64,000 bases of DNA from SVEL01 sp017381055 (GTDB lineage: Bacteria; Bacillota; Clostridia; Lachnospirales; Lachnospiraceae). Within the stretch, counting starts at the first letter, position 1. The number at the start of each line of letters is the position of its first letter. The notes under the pieces were generated by a model, which worked only from the letters and a program-made list of their open reading frames with translations, was not told where the DNA came from and made no database searches. Of this stretch, positions 43,198 to 52,642 are shown in pieces. Both the position numbers and the translations under genes were made by a program. Location of the stretch: the NCBI GenBank assembly GCA_036307185.1, contig JAXJYC010000055.1, forward strand, positions 13,107-77,106. The letters run 5' to 3'.

Positions 43198-46092
43198 ATG
43201 AAGGGTAAAAAGATTTATTTAGCCAGTTTATTAGTTGTCTTTATCTCTATACTGGTATCGGTATCCTTAGTAAATATATATGCTAAGGATAAAAGAAAAG
43301 TAAAAGTAGGATTCTTCCCGATGGGAGGCTATCATGAGATTAATGGTGATGGGATCTATGATGGAATGGATGTTCAGTATCTTGAAGCATTGAAGGAATA
43401 CATAAGCTGGGATATTGAATATGTTGTATGCGATAGCTGGGAGGATGCGTTAAAACGTCTTGAAAATAAGGAAATCGATATAGTTGGTTCTGCTCAGTAT
43501 TCAGAGGAGAGAGCTAAGATTTTTGATTATGCTGATCTTTCAAGCGGATATACATTTGGTGTCATAGCGACTTTGGGAACTAGTGAGCTTGCATATGAAG
43601 ATTTCGAAGCTATGAAAGATATCAAGTTTGGTATGGTAAAGGGATATGTAAGAAGCAAAGAGTTCTACGAATATATGGAGAATAATGGCATATCTAATCC
43701 AGATGTAGTAGAGTTTGAAAATACAAGTCAGATGCATGCAGCATTAGATGATGGTGAAATTCAAGCATATGTACATACTTTTACAGAGGTAAAGGATGGC
43801 CATAGATTATTAGGAAGATTTGCACCAAGACAGTTTTATTACATAACATATAAGGGTAATGATGATTTGTTAGCTGAACTTAATAAGGGGATTGCTGATT
43901 TAAAGCTTAAGAAACCTGAAATAGAGAATCAGCTTATGAATGAGTTCTATTATAGCAGATTTGATAATGCGTCACTTCTTACAATAGAGGAAAAAGAGTA
44001 TATTAAGAATGCAAGTGATGTTAAGATTGGTTATGTAACTGGAAATTTCCCATTTACATATGAAAAAGAAGGAGATTTTGCTGGTCTTGCAAGAGAACTT
44101 TTAAACGAATCCTTAAGTAGCGTGGGAATGTCAGGTGAGTATATTGGCTTTGACTGCTGTGAGGATGCATTGAAAGCACTTGAAGTAGGAGAAATTGATG
44201 TATTGTCATATAGTGTTACAACATCTAATCTTCTTGAGAAGTATAAGTGTGTAAAGTTATGTGATTATGCAAGCTCGCCATTAGTTGTAGTTCTTGACAA
44301 AGATGGTTCGGCTAAAAAAATCAAGAAGCTTGCAACAGTTGCATGCTTTGCAAATGAAACTTATCATATAATTGATAATGAGAAAATAGAGATAATTTCT
44401 TATGAAACTCAGGAGGAATGCTTTGAAGCTTTACTTGAGGATAAGGTATCGGCTGTATTATGCGATGGATATTATGCAGAACATTTAATAAAGAGTAATT
44501 TAGAATATAGAGAATTACACATAGAGACAGTATTAAGTGGTGATTATACAATTTCCATGGCCGTTAGTATGTATTGCAATAAAGATCTTAAGGGTATTTT
44601 ATCTAAGGTAATTGGCTATGTTCAGCCTAAGGATATTAGTGAGTATGTCCTTAGAGAGGGCGAATATAAGGCATTTAGCATATCTGAATTTATCAAGGAG
44701 AATAGTTCGATTATTATCGGCTTAATGTTTGTTGCTATGATTGTAGTATTGCTTGTTACAAGACATATTATCAATGATAGTAAGAAGATTCAGAAGCTTA
44801 TGTATAAGGATGGAACCTTTGATATTTGGAATATGAATTATCTCGTATTCTGGGGTGAGAAAAAGATATTGCCAGAGGCGAGAAAGAACTATGCGTTAGT
44901 TCATATTAATGTTTCCCAGTTTAGAAGATATAACATAATCTATGGTTGGAAAGCAGGAGAAAAAATACTAAAATGTATTGTGGATGTGCTTAAGGAATGT
45001 ACTGAAAAGCGTACAGAGGTATGTGCAAGACAGCAGGGTGATAGATTTGGTATGCTTTTAGGATATGAAGATACTGAAAGCTTTGAGAAGAGACTTGAAG
45101 ATATTAAAACAGCTATTGAAAAGAAAATCTATAAAGCAACTGACAACAAGATAAAGATACATTTAGGTGTATATTATCTTAAGGAAGATGAAATTGATCT
45201 TCGATTAGCAGGAAATTATGCTAATCAGGCTCTAGAACATGTTGTTAATGAAAAGTCTGAGACTATTAAGTTTTATGATGAAAACCTTGAAGTGCTTATT
45301 AAGGAACGTCATGAAAAGGAAAAACTTCTTGAGGCAGTTGATATTAATAAGGATTTCTTAGCATTCTATCAGAGCAAGGTGGATATTAGAACTGGTAAGA
45401 TAGTAGGTGCTGAGGCACTTGTTAGATTTGCAGACCCATCTGATGGTGGTAGAATCAAGGCACCAGGTTACTTTGTTCCATACTATGAACAGACAGGAAG
45501 AATTATAGATATTGACTTCTTCGTGTTTGAGAGTGTATGTAAGATGTTGAGAAGACGAATGGATCAAGGAAAGACAGTAGTTGTAGTTTCTTGTAATTTC
45601 TCAAGAATGCATTTCGTAAAGAGTGGCTTTGCGGACAAGTTTGGATCAGTACTTGAAAAGTATAATATACCTAAGGAATTAATTGAAATTGAGATTACAG
45701 AGACACTTGTAGTGGAAGAGTTACAACATAATGTAGTTAAGAAGACTATTGATACTATTAAGGAAAAAGGCTTTAGATTATCTATCGACGACTTTGGAGC
45801 AGGTTATTCATCATTAGGTGTATTTGAGCAGATTCCAGCATCAGTAATTAAACTTGATCGTTCATTCCTTCTTAATCAGGAGGATAGAGATAGACAGGTT
45901 AAGATTATGAGAGGTATTGTTAAGCTTACTAAGGAATTGGAAGCACAGGTTGTATGTGAAGGTGTTGAAAATGAAAATGATGTAGAGCTTATGAAGGAAA
46001 TTGGTGCATATGTTGCGCAGGGATACTTCTACTCAAAACCTATTCCAGAGAGTGAGTTTGAAGCTAAGCTTGATGAGAATTATAGTGAATAG
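43198..46092 (+). CDS. sensor c-di-GMP phosphodiesterase: two periplasmic-binding domains, degenerate GGDEF, EAL
   Basis: A protein of 964 aa. A signal anchor (about 7-27) is followed by two tandem SBP_bac_3 solute-binding domains (about 35-255 and 275-495) outside the cell and a membrane helix (about 504-522). A degenerate GGDEF domain reads QQGDRF, so it should not make c-di-GMP. The EAL domain follows with GAEALVRF, EITETL, SIDDFGAGYSSL, KLDRSF and CEGVEN, a complete phosphodiesterase set. It probably hydrolyses c-di-GMP in response to an amino acid or similar ligand. Confidence 0.9.
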   Translation: MKGKKIYLASLLVVFISILVSVSLVNIYAKDKRKVKVGFFPMGGYHEINGDGIYDGMDVQYLEALKEYISWDIEYVVCDSWEDALKRLENKEIDIVGSAQYSEERAKIFDYADLSSGYTFGVIATLGTSELAYEDFEAMKDIKFGMVKGYVRSKEFYEYMENNGISNPDVVEFENTSQMHAALDDGEIQAYVHTFTEVKDGHRLLGRFAPRQFYYITYKGNDDLLAELNKGIADLKLKKPEIENQLMNEFYYSRFDNASLLTIEEKEYIKNASDVKIGYVTGNFPFTYEKEGDFAGLARELLNESLSSVGMSGEYIGFDCCEDALKALEVGEIDVLSYSVTTSNLLEKYKCVKLCDYASSPLVVVLDKDGSAKKIKKLATVACFANETYHIIDNEKIEIISYETQEECFEALLEDKVSAVLCDGYYAEHLIKSNLEYRELHIETVLSGDYTISMAVSMYCNKDLKGILSKVIGYVQPKDISEYVLREGEYKAFSISEFIKENSSIIIGLMFVAMIVVLLVTRHIINDSKKIQKLMYKDGTFDIWNMNYLVFWGEKKILPEARKNYALVHINVSQFRRYNIIYGWKAGEKILKCIVDVLKECTEKRTEVCARQQGDRFGMLLGYEDTESFEKRLEDIKTAIEKKIYKATDNKIKIHLGVYYLKEDEIDLRLAGNYANQALEHVVNEKSETIKFYDENLEVLIKERHEKEKLLEAVDINKDFLAFYQSKVDIRTGKIVGAEALVRFADPSDGGRIKAPGYFVPYYEQTGRIIDIDFFVFESVCKMLRRRMDQGKTVVVVSCNFSRMHFVKSGFADKFGSVLEKYNIPKELIEIEITETLVVEELQHNVVKKTIDTIKEKGFRLSIDDFGAGYSSLGVFEQIPASVIKLDRSFLLNQEDRDRQVKIMRGIVKLTKELEAQVVCEGVENENDVELMKEIGAYVAQGYFYSKPIPESEFEAKLDENYSE

Positions 46093-46113
46093 TCATATTA
46101 CGGAGGATAAACA

Positions 46114-46581
46114 ATGAGCAAGAAAAAGAATAAAGCAACAGATATTGCAAAGGGTGCAACAAAAAAAGTTGGTGGATTTTTTGGTGAGTTTAAGACATTT
46201 GCTTTAAAAGGAAATGTAATGAGCATGGCAGTCGGTGTTCTCATCGGTAGCGCGTTCAGTGGCTTAGTAACATCACTTACAACAAATATAATTACACCTC
46301 TTCTTAATTGTTTTGGTAAGATGGATGGTCAGGTTTCAAAGCTTGCATTGAAGATTAAAGGTCAGTCATTAGAATTTGGTATGTTCTTAGCTGATGTTAT
46401 CAATTTCTTAATTATGGCATTTATTGTATTCTTACTTGTGAAGGGAATGAATGCATTGTCAAATATTGGTGCAAAGAAGGAAGAACCAGCAGCACCAACT
46501 ACTAAGAAGTGTCCATATTGTAAGAGTGAAATACCTATTGAAGCAACAAAGTGTGCTCACTGCACTAGTGATGTAGAGTAA
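46114..46581 (+). CDS. mscL: MscL-type mechanosensitive channel with C-terminal zinc ribbon
   Basis: A protein of 155 aa. The MscL core (FKTFALKGNVMSMAVGVLIG, first helix about 35-57; second helix about 90-110) is followed by a short linker and a zinc-ribbon tail CPYCKSEIPIEATKCAHC (about residues 133-150). MscL opens under osmotic shock. Most MscL proteins end in a helical bundle; the zinc ribbon seen here is unusual. GGAGG upstream, 21 nt after the EAL gene. Confidence 0.87.
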   Translation: MSKKKNKATDIAKGATKKVGGFFGEFKTFALKGNVMSMAVGVLIGSAFSGLVTSLTTNIITPLLNCFGKMDGQVSKLALKIKGQSLEFGMFLADVINFLIMAFIVFLLVKGMNALSNIGAKKEEPAAPTTKKCPYCKSEIPIEATKCAHCTSDVE

Positions 46582-46615
46582 TAATATTAAGAAAAGAATA
46601 GGAAAAGATATAGAT

Positions 46616-47530
46616 ATGTATAAGATAGAACTTGGTAAAAGTGGAATAGAAGTACCTACAATTGCAGTAGGTTGTATGCGCATCAGTAATATGTCTAAAG
46701 AATCAATGGCTGTGTTTATTAACACAGCCATTGAAAATGGTGCATATTTTTTTGATCATGCAGATATATATGATGGTGGTAAATGTGAGAACTTATTTGG
46801 CGAGGTTGTTTCGTCAAGTCTTAGAGATAAGCTTATTATTCAAACTAAATGTGGTATAGTGCCAGGAAAAATGTTTGATTTTTCATATGAACACATAATT
46901 CGTTCGGCAGAGGAAAGTCTTAAGAGATTAAAAACAGACTATATAGATGTATTCTTGTTACACCGCCCAGATGCATTAGTGGAGCCAGATGAAGTGGCAA
47001 GAGCTTTTGATGAATTGAAGGCATCAGGAAAGGTAAGAGCCTTTGGAGTATCTAATCAGAATCCGTATCAGATGCAGTTACTTCAAAATAGCTTAGATAT
47101 GCCATTGTGCGTAAACCAGTTACAGTTTGGTATAATGCATACACCTATGATACAAGCTGGAATAAATGTAAATATGTATAATGATTCAGCAGTAGGTAGA
47201 GATGGTGGGGTATTAGATTATTGTCGTCTTAATAAAATAACAGTTCAGCCATGGTCACCAGTTCAGTATGGCTTTTTTGAGGGATGCTTTATTGATAATG
47301 AAAAGTTCCCAGAGCTTAATAGGACAATGGATGAAATAGCTGGACGTTATGGGGTAAATAAGAATACGATAGCCTTTGCATGGATACTTAGACATCCGGC
47401 AAAAATGCAACCAGTAACAGGTACTACAAATGTAGATAGATTAAAAGATTATATTAAGGCAACAGAAATATCATTGACAAGAGAAGAATGGTATGATATC
47501 TATAGAGCTGCAGGCAATATATTGCCATAA
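46616..47530 (+). CDS. aldo/keto reductase (YdhF-like)
   Basis: A protein of 304 aa with the AKR tetrad: Asp in FFDHADIYDGG (about residue 43), Tyr in that segment, Lys in QTKCGIV and His in VFLLHRPD. NADPH-binding features lie toward the C-terminus (PVTGTTNVDRL). It reduces carbonyls; the substrate is not evident. It resembles the YdhF/oxidoreductase branch. Confidence 0.87.
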   Translation: MYKIELGKSGIEVPTIAVGCMRISNMSKESMAVFINTAIENGAYFFDHADIYDGGKCENLFGEVVSSSLRDKLIIQTKCGIVPGKMFDFSYEHIIRSAEESLKRLKTDYIDVFLLHRPDALVEPDEVARAFDELKASGKVRAFGVSNQNPYQMQLLQNSLDMPLCVNQLQFGIMHTPMIQAGINVNMYNDSAVGRDGGVLDYCRLNKITVQPWSPVQYGFFEGCFIDNEKFPELNRTMDEIAGRYGVNKNTIAFAWILRHPAKMQPVTGTTNVDRLKDYIKATEISLTREEWYDIYRAAGNILP

Positions 47531-47546
47531 TTGAAAGGCTTTTAAG

Positions 47547-48215
47547 ATGGAATATTTTACGAAATTTGAACGTACAATTTGGTGCGTATCAGTAATTGCT
47601 ATAGTAGCATCATTCTTCATATTTGGAGGAGATGGATATCTGAGTATGATAGCGTCTCTTGTAGGAGTAACCTCGCTATTGTTATGTGCAAAAGGAAATT
47701 TCTGGGCACATGTATTTGGCATTATCTTTAGTTTGATATATGGATATATATCATTTTCATATAGATATTATGGTGAGATGATAACATATATGTGTATGAC
47801 AATGCCTATGGGTGTTTTTGCACTTGTTTCATGGATTAAGAATCCTTATAAGGGTAAAAAGACTGAGGTGGAGATATACAATATAGGTAAAAAAGATATA
47901 TGGCAAATGATAGGGTTAACCTTAATTGTGACATTAGTATTTTATTATATACTATCGTATTTTAATACAGCGAATTTATTACCAAGTACATTGTCGGTTA
48001 CAACAAGCTTTGCAGCTGTATTTTTAACCTATAAGCGAAGTCCGTATTATGCTATAGCCTATTCATTTAACGATATTATACTTATTGTATTGTGGATGAT
48101 GGCTGGAATGGAAGATAAGAAATATTATTCAGTGGTTGTATGTTTCGTTATATTCTTGGTTAACGATATATATGGATTTTTGAATTGGAAAAAAATGAAA
48201 AATAGACAAAACTAG
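47547..48215 (+). CDS. pnuC: PnuC-family nicotinamide riboside/mononucleotide transporter
   Basis: A protein of 222 aa with six or seven helices and the PnuC layout, including GNFWAHVFGIIFSLIYGY (about residue 50) and a C-terminal NDIYGFLNWKKM. It imports an NAD precursor by facilitated diffusion. It starts 16 nt after the reductase gene. The aldo/keto reductase and PnuC may share a transcript; the link is not functional evidence. Confidence 0.85.
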   Translation: MEYFTKFERTIWCVSVIAIVASFFIFGGDGYLSMIASLVGVTSLLLCAKGNFWAHVFGIIFSLIYGYISFSYRYYGEMITYMCMTMPMGVFALVSWIKNPYKGKKTEVEIYNIGKKDIWQMIGLTLIVTLVFYYILSYFNTANLLPSTLSVTTSFAAVFLTYKRSPYYAIAYSFNDIILIVLWMMAGMEDKKYYSVVVCFVIFLVNDIYGFLNWKKMKNRQN

Positions 48216-48219
48216 AAGA

Positions 48220-48262
48220 TCAACATCAGTTCGTAGATTGCGAATTGGTGTTGAATCTATTT
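48220..48262 (+). terminator. probable terminator after pnuC
   Basis: TCAACATCAGTTCG (48220-48233) pairs with CGAATTGGTGTTGA (48241-48254) with two wobbles; ATCTATTTTATAG follows, a weak T tract. Confidence 0.6.
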
Positions 48263-48309
48263 TATAGGAGTGGTAAAATATTATATAAGATTTAGTTGGA
48301 GAAATACAC

Positions 48310-49632
48310 ATGAAAAAGATAATAAATATGTTAAAAAATGCACAGATTTGGTCTGCTGTAGGTGCTTTTGTTATAGGTATAGGTGTTATTTTTGTATGTA
48401 TATCTATAAAAGAAAAGGATAATACAGGATATGTTGAATCTGAGTCTATGAATTCATTGATAGATGAGAGTACAAATATAGAGAGTCATTCTGAGACAGA
48501 ATCAACCACAGATGAGCTGGTTACAGAAATTGTTGAACAGGATACATCTATTCAGGAAACAACAGAAGTTGAAACTCAAGAGAAGAAAACAACTAAGAAA
48601 AATACAACAAAAAAACAAACAACAAAACCTACACAAAATCCTACAGAATTTATTAATGCTGATATATCAGCATACATTAATAAATCAGGAAATACTATAA
48701 GAACACGTTTTAAGACGCCTAAGGGTTTTTATAGATTAGAATATGAAAAGGGATCATATGCAGAGTATGTGAGAAATCAAAAGTTGGAGCCTTATGGAAC
48801 AAAGCTTTATGAATATGATGGAAAATTAGCGGAAAATCAGACATGGTTTGCGGCTATTATTAAGACAGATTTTCATGAAAAAGGATGGTTACAATGTGCA
48901 GATTGTGTAATAAAGCTTGTTAGTGATTATTTATATAAAAATGGTAGAAAGAATGAGATAGTATTTGACTTGGCATCAGGAGAAAGAATGGCTTATTCTA
49001 AGTGGACTGGAAGCTATAAAAACTATATGTCAGAAGTTTATTATGCTGCCAATACATTGTCATTGATGAACCAAAAGGAATCTAAGAAAATGTCTTTAGA
49101 TAAGATATTCCCAGGTGCATATCTTATTATGGCTAAGGATAAGAAACATGAGTATGGTCACGCGGTTTATGTGATAGATGTGGCAAAGAATCCCAATACA
49201 GGTGATATAGCGTTTTTATTAGCACAGGGAAGTACTCCATCACAGGCTATGAATGTATTTTTAAATCCATTGCATCCAAATGATCCGTGGTATTATTCAT
49301 CTGAAATAGGAAGTACATTTGCTATTCCTTTCTGGGAATTTAAAACAAGTAATTTATATTATTATGAGCCAATAGGTATTCAGAAACCTATAGGTATGGA
49401 AGAAACAGTTCCAGCCACTGAAGTGGTTTCGGAAAATAAGACAGATAAAGAGACAACGACAACAAGTAATACTAGTTCAGAAAGTAAGACAGAGACGACT
49501 AGTAAAGTAGATGAAACAACTACAACAGTAGAAGATACAACTACAAAGGTAGAAGAAACTACTCCGACAGGAGAAAGTACAGAAGCAACAGAAAGTACTG
49601 AAGGTGAAGAGTCGACAGATTCTGGAGAATAA
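48310..49632 (+). CDS. DUF4846-domain secreted or anchored protein with Thr-rich linkers
   Basis: A protein of 440 aa. An N-terminal anchor helix (about 12-32) and a Thr/Glu-rich linker (about 60-115) precede a DUF4846 domain (about 117-360, GFYRLEYEKGSYAEYVRNQ and ADCVIKLVSDYLY). A second Thr/Glu/Ser-rich tail follows (about 375-440). The domain's biochemical role is unknown. The next gene is a cell-wall amidase with the same kind of linker, so a role at the cell envelope is likely. Monocistronic or paired with that gene. Confidence 0.78.
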   Translation: MKKIINMLKNAQIWSAVGAFVIGIGVIFVCISIKEKDNTGYVESESMNSLIDESTNIESHSETESTTDELVTEIVEQDTSIQETTEVETQEKKTTKKNTTKKQTTKPTQNPTEFINADISAYINKSGNTIRTRFKTPKGFYRLEYEKGSYAEYVRNQKLEPYGTKLYEYDGKLAENQTWFAAIIKTDFHEKGWLQCADCVIKLVSDYLYKNGRKNEIVFDLASGERMAYSKWTGSYKNYMSEVYYAANTLSLMNQKESKKMSLDKIFPGAYLIMAKDKKHEYGHAVYVIDVAKNPNTGDIAFLLAQGSTPSQAMNVFLNPLHPNDPWYYSSEIGSTFAIPFWEFKTSNLYYYEPIGIQKPIGMEETVPATEVVSENKTDKETTTTSNTSSESKTETTSKVDETTTTVEDTTTKVEETTPTGESTEATESTEGEESTDSGE

Positions 49633-49662
49633 AAGAAAAGTAGGATAAAAGGTGTGAATCAT

Positions 49663-50574
49663 ATGAAGAAAACAAAAATAGCGATTGCTGGAATTTTGTC
49701 TATGGCATTACTTGTTTCTTGCAATAGTGCAAAAGTTGATAATGGTAAGTCTAGTAGTGAAAAGACAACTGTAATTGATGAAACCACAAGTGAGCAAACA
49801 ACAATAGAAGAAACAACAACTATGGCAGAAACTACTACGGTAGAAACAACCACCGCAGAACCTACTACAGAGGAAACTACCACACAGGAAGTGACAACAG
49901 AATTTGTAAAAAAAGAAGGCACAGGAATAATTCATGATGTGGGTGGAAGTAGATTAGTAGCTATAGATGCAGGTCATCAAGGTAAGGGTAATAGTAAAAA
50001 GGAGCCAGATGGCCCAGGGTCAAGCACATATAAGGCAAAGGTTACTAGCGGAACAGAAGGATGCGTAACTGGATTGGCTGAATATGAATTGAATCTAACG
50101 ATATCCTTAATGTTACGAGATGAGCTTCTAGCTAGAGGATATAATGTAATTATGATAAGAGAAACTCATAACGTAGACATAAGTAATAGTGAAAGAGCTA
50201 TGATAGCTAATCAAGCAAATGCAGATGCATTTGTTAGAATACATGCTAATTCTAGTGATAGCAGTTCAGTTAATGGGGCAATGACAATATGTCAGACAAA
50301 AAATAATAAGTATAATAGTCATCTGTATGAGCAGAGCAAGAGTTTATCAGCTAGTGTGCTTAATCATATATCTAGTGCCACAGGTTGTAAAAAGGGTAGT
50401 GTGTGGGAAACAGACACTATGAGCGGTATAAATTGGTGTGAGGTGCCAGTTACAATCGTTGAAATGGGTTATATGAGTAATCCAGATGAGGATAGATTGC
50501 TTTCGACAGCAGAGTATCAAAAGAAAATGGTGCAAGGTATAGCGGATGGAATAGATGAATACTTTGGAAACTAA
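49663..50574 (+). CDS. N-acetylmuramoyl-L-alanine amidase (lipoprotein)
   Basis: A protein of 303 aa. A lipoprotein signal with lipobox LLVSC (Cys about residue 20) is followed by a Thr/Glu-rich spacer (about 33-80) and an Amidase_3 domain. That domain has VAIDAGHQG (zinc His), a Glu in GLAEYELNLTIS, VRIHANSS (zinc His) and the catalytic Glu in VEMGYMSN. It cleaves the amide bond between MurNAc and L-Ala. GTG 49654 is in frame, but AAAAGGTG suits ATG 49663. It follows the DUF4846 gene by 30 nt. Confidence 0.9.
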   Translation: MKKTKIAIAGILSMALLVSCNSAKVDNGKSSSEKTTVIDETTSEQTTIEETTTMAETTTVETTTAEPTTEETTTQEVTTEFVKKEGTGIIHDVGGSRLVAIDAGHQGKGNSKKEPDGPGSSTYKAKVTSGTEGCVTGLAEYELNLTISLMLRDELLARGYNVIMIRETHNVDISNSERAMIANQANADAFVRIHANSSDSSSVNGAMTICQTKNNKYNSHLYEQSKSLSASVLNHISSATGCKKGSVWETDTMSGINWCEVPVTIVEMGYMSNPDEDRLLSTAEYQKKMVQGIADGIDEYFGN

Positions 50575-50598
50575 ATATTGTGAGGTTGAGTAGAGACT

Positions 50599-51117
50599 AT
50601 GAACAAAAGAAAAGTGTTTTAAATTACAGTATTTGCTGTCACATTTATATTAGTAAGTATAGGTGAGTTTTTCTATTTCTCACAGATGATAAATCCTTTG
50701 TCTATATGTGAAGAGATTCGTTATGAGATAATAAATGAGCCAGACATTAGAGGAAAAGGCTGTTTGTGGGATATGGATATAAATAGTCAGCATGGTGAAT
50801 GGGTTCAAAATGATGGAAGTGGAAACACATTTTTCTATGGCGAAGATGAAGAAATAGGAGCTCAGGTAATAAAATATATGGATTCCACAGGTAAAGCTAT
50901 AGAAGGCTTTGAAGGTATAAATTATCTAGATACTTTTAGTTCAGGCTATTATCAGGTGTCACAGATTCCTATTTATGCTGAAATAGATGAAAATGGTGAT
51001 GGAGTAGGTGCTCCGAAGAAAATTATCGACTTTTTATGGAGTACAAGGGATAAAATGCTTCTTGTTATAGATGGAGAAGAAGTAGAGTTTTTAAGAGTAG
51101 GCGAGCCAGTATATTAA
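50599..51117 (+). pseudogene. membrane-anchored hypothetical protein with TAA at codon 8
   Basis: From ATG 50599 the frame reads MNKRKVF, then TAA (50620-50622), then ITVFAVTFILVSIGEFFYF, a clear membrane anchor, and an acidic extracellular domain to 51117. The interruption falls just before the anchor, so the gene looks like a signal-anchored protein of 172 aa broken by one base change. The remaining ORF from ATG 50686 (143 aa) would lack the anchor. The ribosome binding site is weak (GAGGTTGAG). No family is recognised. Confidence 0.65.
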
Positions 51118-51120
51118 AAG

Positions 51121-51185
51121 AATATGCGTAGAACAAATATAGATTCGTTAAGTATTTATATTGGTTTTACGCATATTTTTATTAT
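51121..51185 (+). terminator. terminator after the broken gene
   Basis: AATATGCGTA (51121-51130) pairs with TACGCATATT (51168-51177) around a 37-nt loop, followed by TTTATTATTT. A long loop lowers confidence. Confidence 0.55.
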
Positions 51186-51251
51186 TTCTGAACATATTAG
51201 TATATAGCAAAAAATGTTATGTTGCAGTAACGAATAGTAGAAGGAGCAATG

Positions 51252-52412
51252 ATGAACGTAACAAGTGAAATAAAATATATCGGAGTCAATGATTATTCAA
51301 AGGATTTATTTGAGGGATTATACAAGGTGCCAGAAGGCATGGCGTATAATTCCTACGCCATCATCGATGAGAAAATAGCCATAATGGATACAGTAGATGT
51401 GTTGTTCACAAATCAATGGCTTAACAATATAGAAAAGGTGCTGGGAGAAAGAAAGCCTGACTACCTGATAGTTCAACATATGGAACCAGATCATTCGGCC
51501 AGTGTTATGGGATTTTTTAATAGGTATCCTGATACTACATTGGTAGCATCCTTTAAGGCCTTTGAGATGATGGTGAATTACTTTGGAACAGAGTTTGAGG
51601 ATAGAAGATTGGTTATAGGTGATGGTGATAAGCTGTCGCTAGGAAGGCATAAGCTCATATTTACATCAGCCTTCATGATACATTGGCCGGAGGTTATGAT
51701 GACCTATGATAGTACAGATAAAGTGCTATTTTCAGCGGATGCCTTTGGCAGATTTGGAGCTATAGAGGCTAAAGTAAACTGGATAGATGAAGCTAGACGT
51801 TACTATTTTGGTATTGTTGGTAAATATGGTACACAGGTTAAAAAGCTACTAGAAAAAGTGGCTCAGTGGGATATTCAGATAATATGTCCTCTACATGGCG
51901 TGGTGTTATCAGAAAACCTTCAATACTATTTTGATTTGTATAACACTTGGGCGTCTTATGAGGCGGAGGAAGAGGGCGTGTTGATAGCATTTACTTCGGT
52001 TTATGGCAATACAGAAAAGGCTGCAATGATGCTTAAAGATATGTTGATAAGCAGAGGCTATACAAAGGTGACTTTGAGAAATCTTATAAGAGGTGATATA
52101 TCAGAGACTGTGGCAGATGCATTTAGGTATAGTCAGCTGGTGCTTGCTACAACTACCTATAATGCTGATATATTTCCGCCTATGCGTGAGTTTATCAATA
52201 GCTTAATAGAGAGAAACTTCTCTAATAGAAGGGTGGCACTGATAGAAAATGGAAGCTGGGTGCCTGTAGCTTCTAAGAAAATGAGAGAGAAATTCGAGAA
52301 AAGCAAAAATCTAGAATTTATAGAGAGTCCTGTGAAGATTTTGTCAGTATTAAGTACTGAAAGTACACAGCAACTTGAAAAACTAGCAGATGAATTGTCA
52401 AGAAAGAATTAA
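51252..52412 (+). CDS. flavodiiron protein (oxygen/NO reductase)
   Basis: A protein of 386 aa. The N-terminal metallo-beta-lactamase domain has diiron ligands HMEPDH (about residue 78), FMIHWPEV, SADAFGRFG and PLHGVVL. The C-terminal flavodoxin domain follows (FTSVYGNTEKAA, about residue 255). It reduces O2 to water or NO to N2O with electrons from rubredoxin, which is the next gene. ATG 51249 and 51252 are both possible; AAGGAG at 51241-51246 spaces better with 51252. It is first of four co-directional genes. Confidence 0.92.
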   Translation: MNVTSEIKYIGVNDYSKDLFEGLYKVPEGMAYNSYAIIDEKIAIMDTVDVLFTNQWLNNIEKVLGERKPDYLIVQHMEPDHSASVMGFFNRYPDTTLVASFKAFEMMVNYFGTEFEDRRLVIGDGDKLSLGRHKLIFTSAFMIHWPEVMMTYDSTDKVLFSADAFGRFGAIEAKVNWIDEARRYYFGIVGKYGTQVKKLLEKVAQWDIQIICPLHGVVLSENLQYYFDLYNTWASYEAEEEGVLIAFTSVYGNTEKAAMMLKDMLISRGYTKVTLRNLIRGDISETVADAFRYSQLVLATTTYNADIFPPMREFINSLIERNFSNRRVALIENGSWVPVASKKMREKFEKSKNLEFIESPVKILSVLSTESTQQLEKLADELSRKN

Positions 52413-52480
52413 GTTGAAAATGTCATAGAACATTAATGGGTAACCATTGAAAAAATATAGAAAAGATGAGGGATATTTAT

Positions 52481-52642
52481 ATGAAATATGTATGTGATGT
52501 GTGTGGATGGACTTACGATGAGGAGCTTGGATATGAGGAGAATGGTATTGCACCAGGTACAAAGTTTGATGAGCTACCAGAGGATTTTCAATGTCCATTG
52601 TGTATGGTGGGAAAAGAAATGTTTAGTGAGGTTACTGAGTAA
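52481..52642 (+). CDS. rubredoxin
   Basis: A protein of 53 aa with the two knuckle motifs CDVCGW (residues 5-10) and CPLCMVG (38-44) that bind one Fe(SCys)4. It is the expected electron donor to the flavodiiron protein encoded 68 nt upstream. Its stop TAA overlaps the next start (TAATG). GAUGAGGG-like sequence lies upstream. Trp replaces the usual Tyr after the first Cys pair. Confidence 0.92.
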   Translation: MKYVCDVCGWTYDEELGYEENGIAPGTKFDELPEDFQCPLCMVGKEMFSEVTE

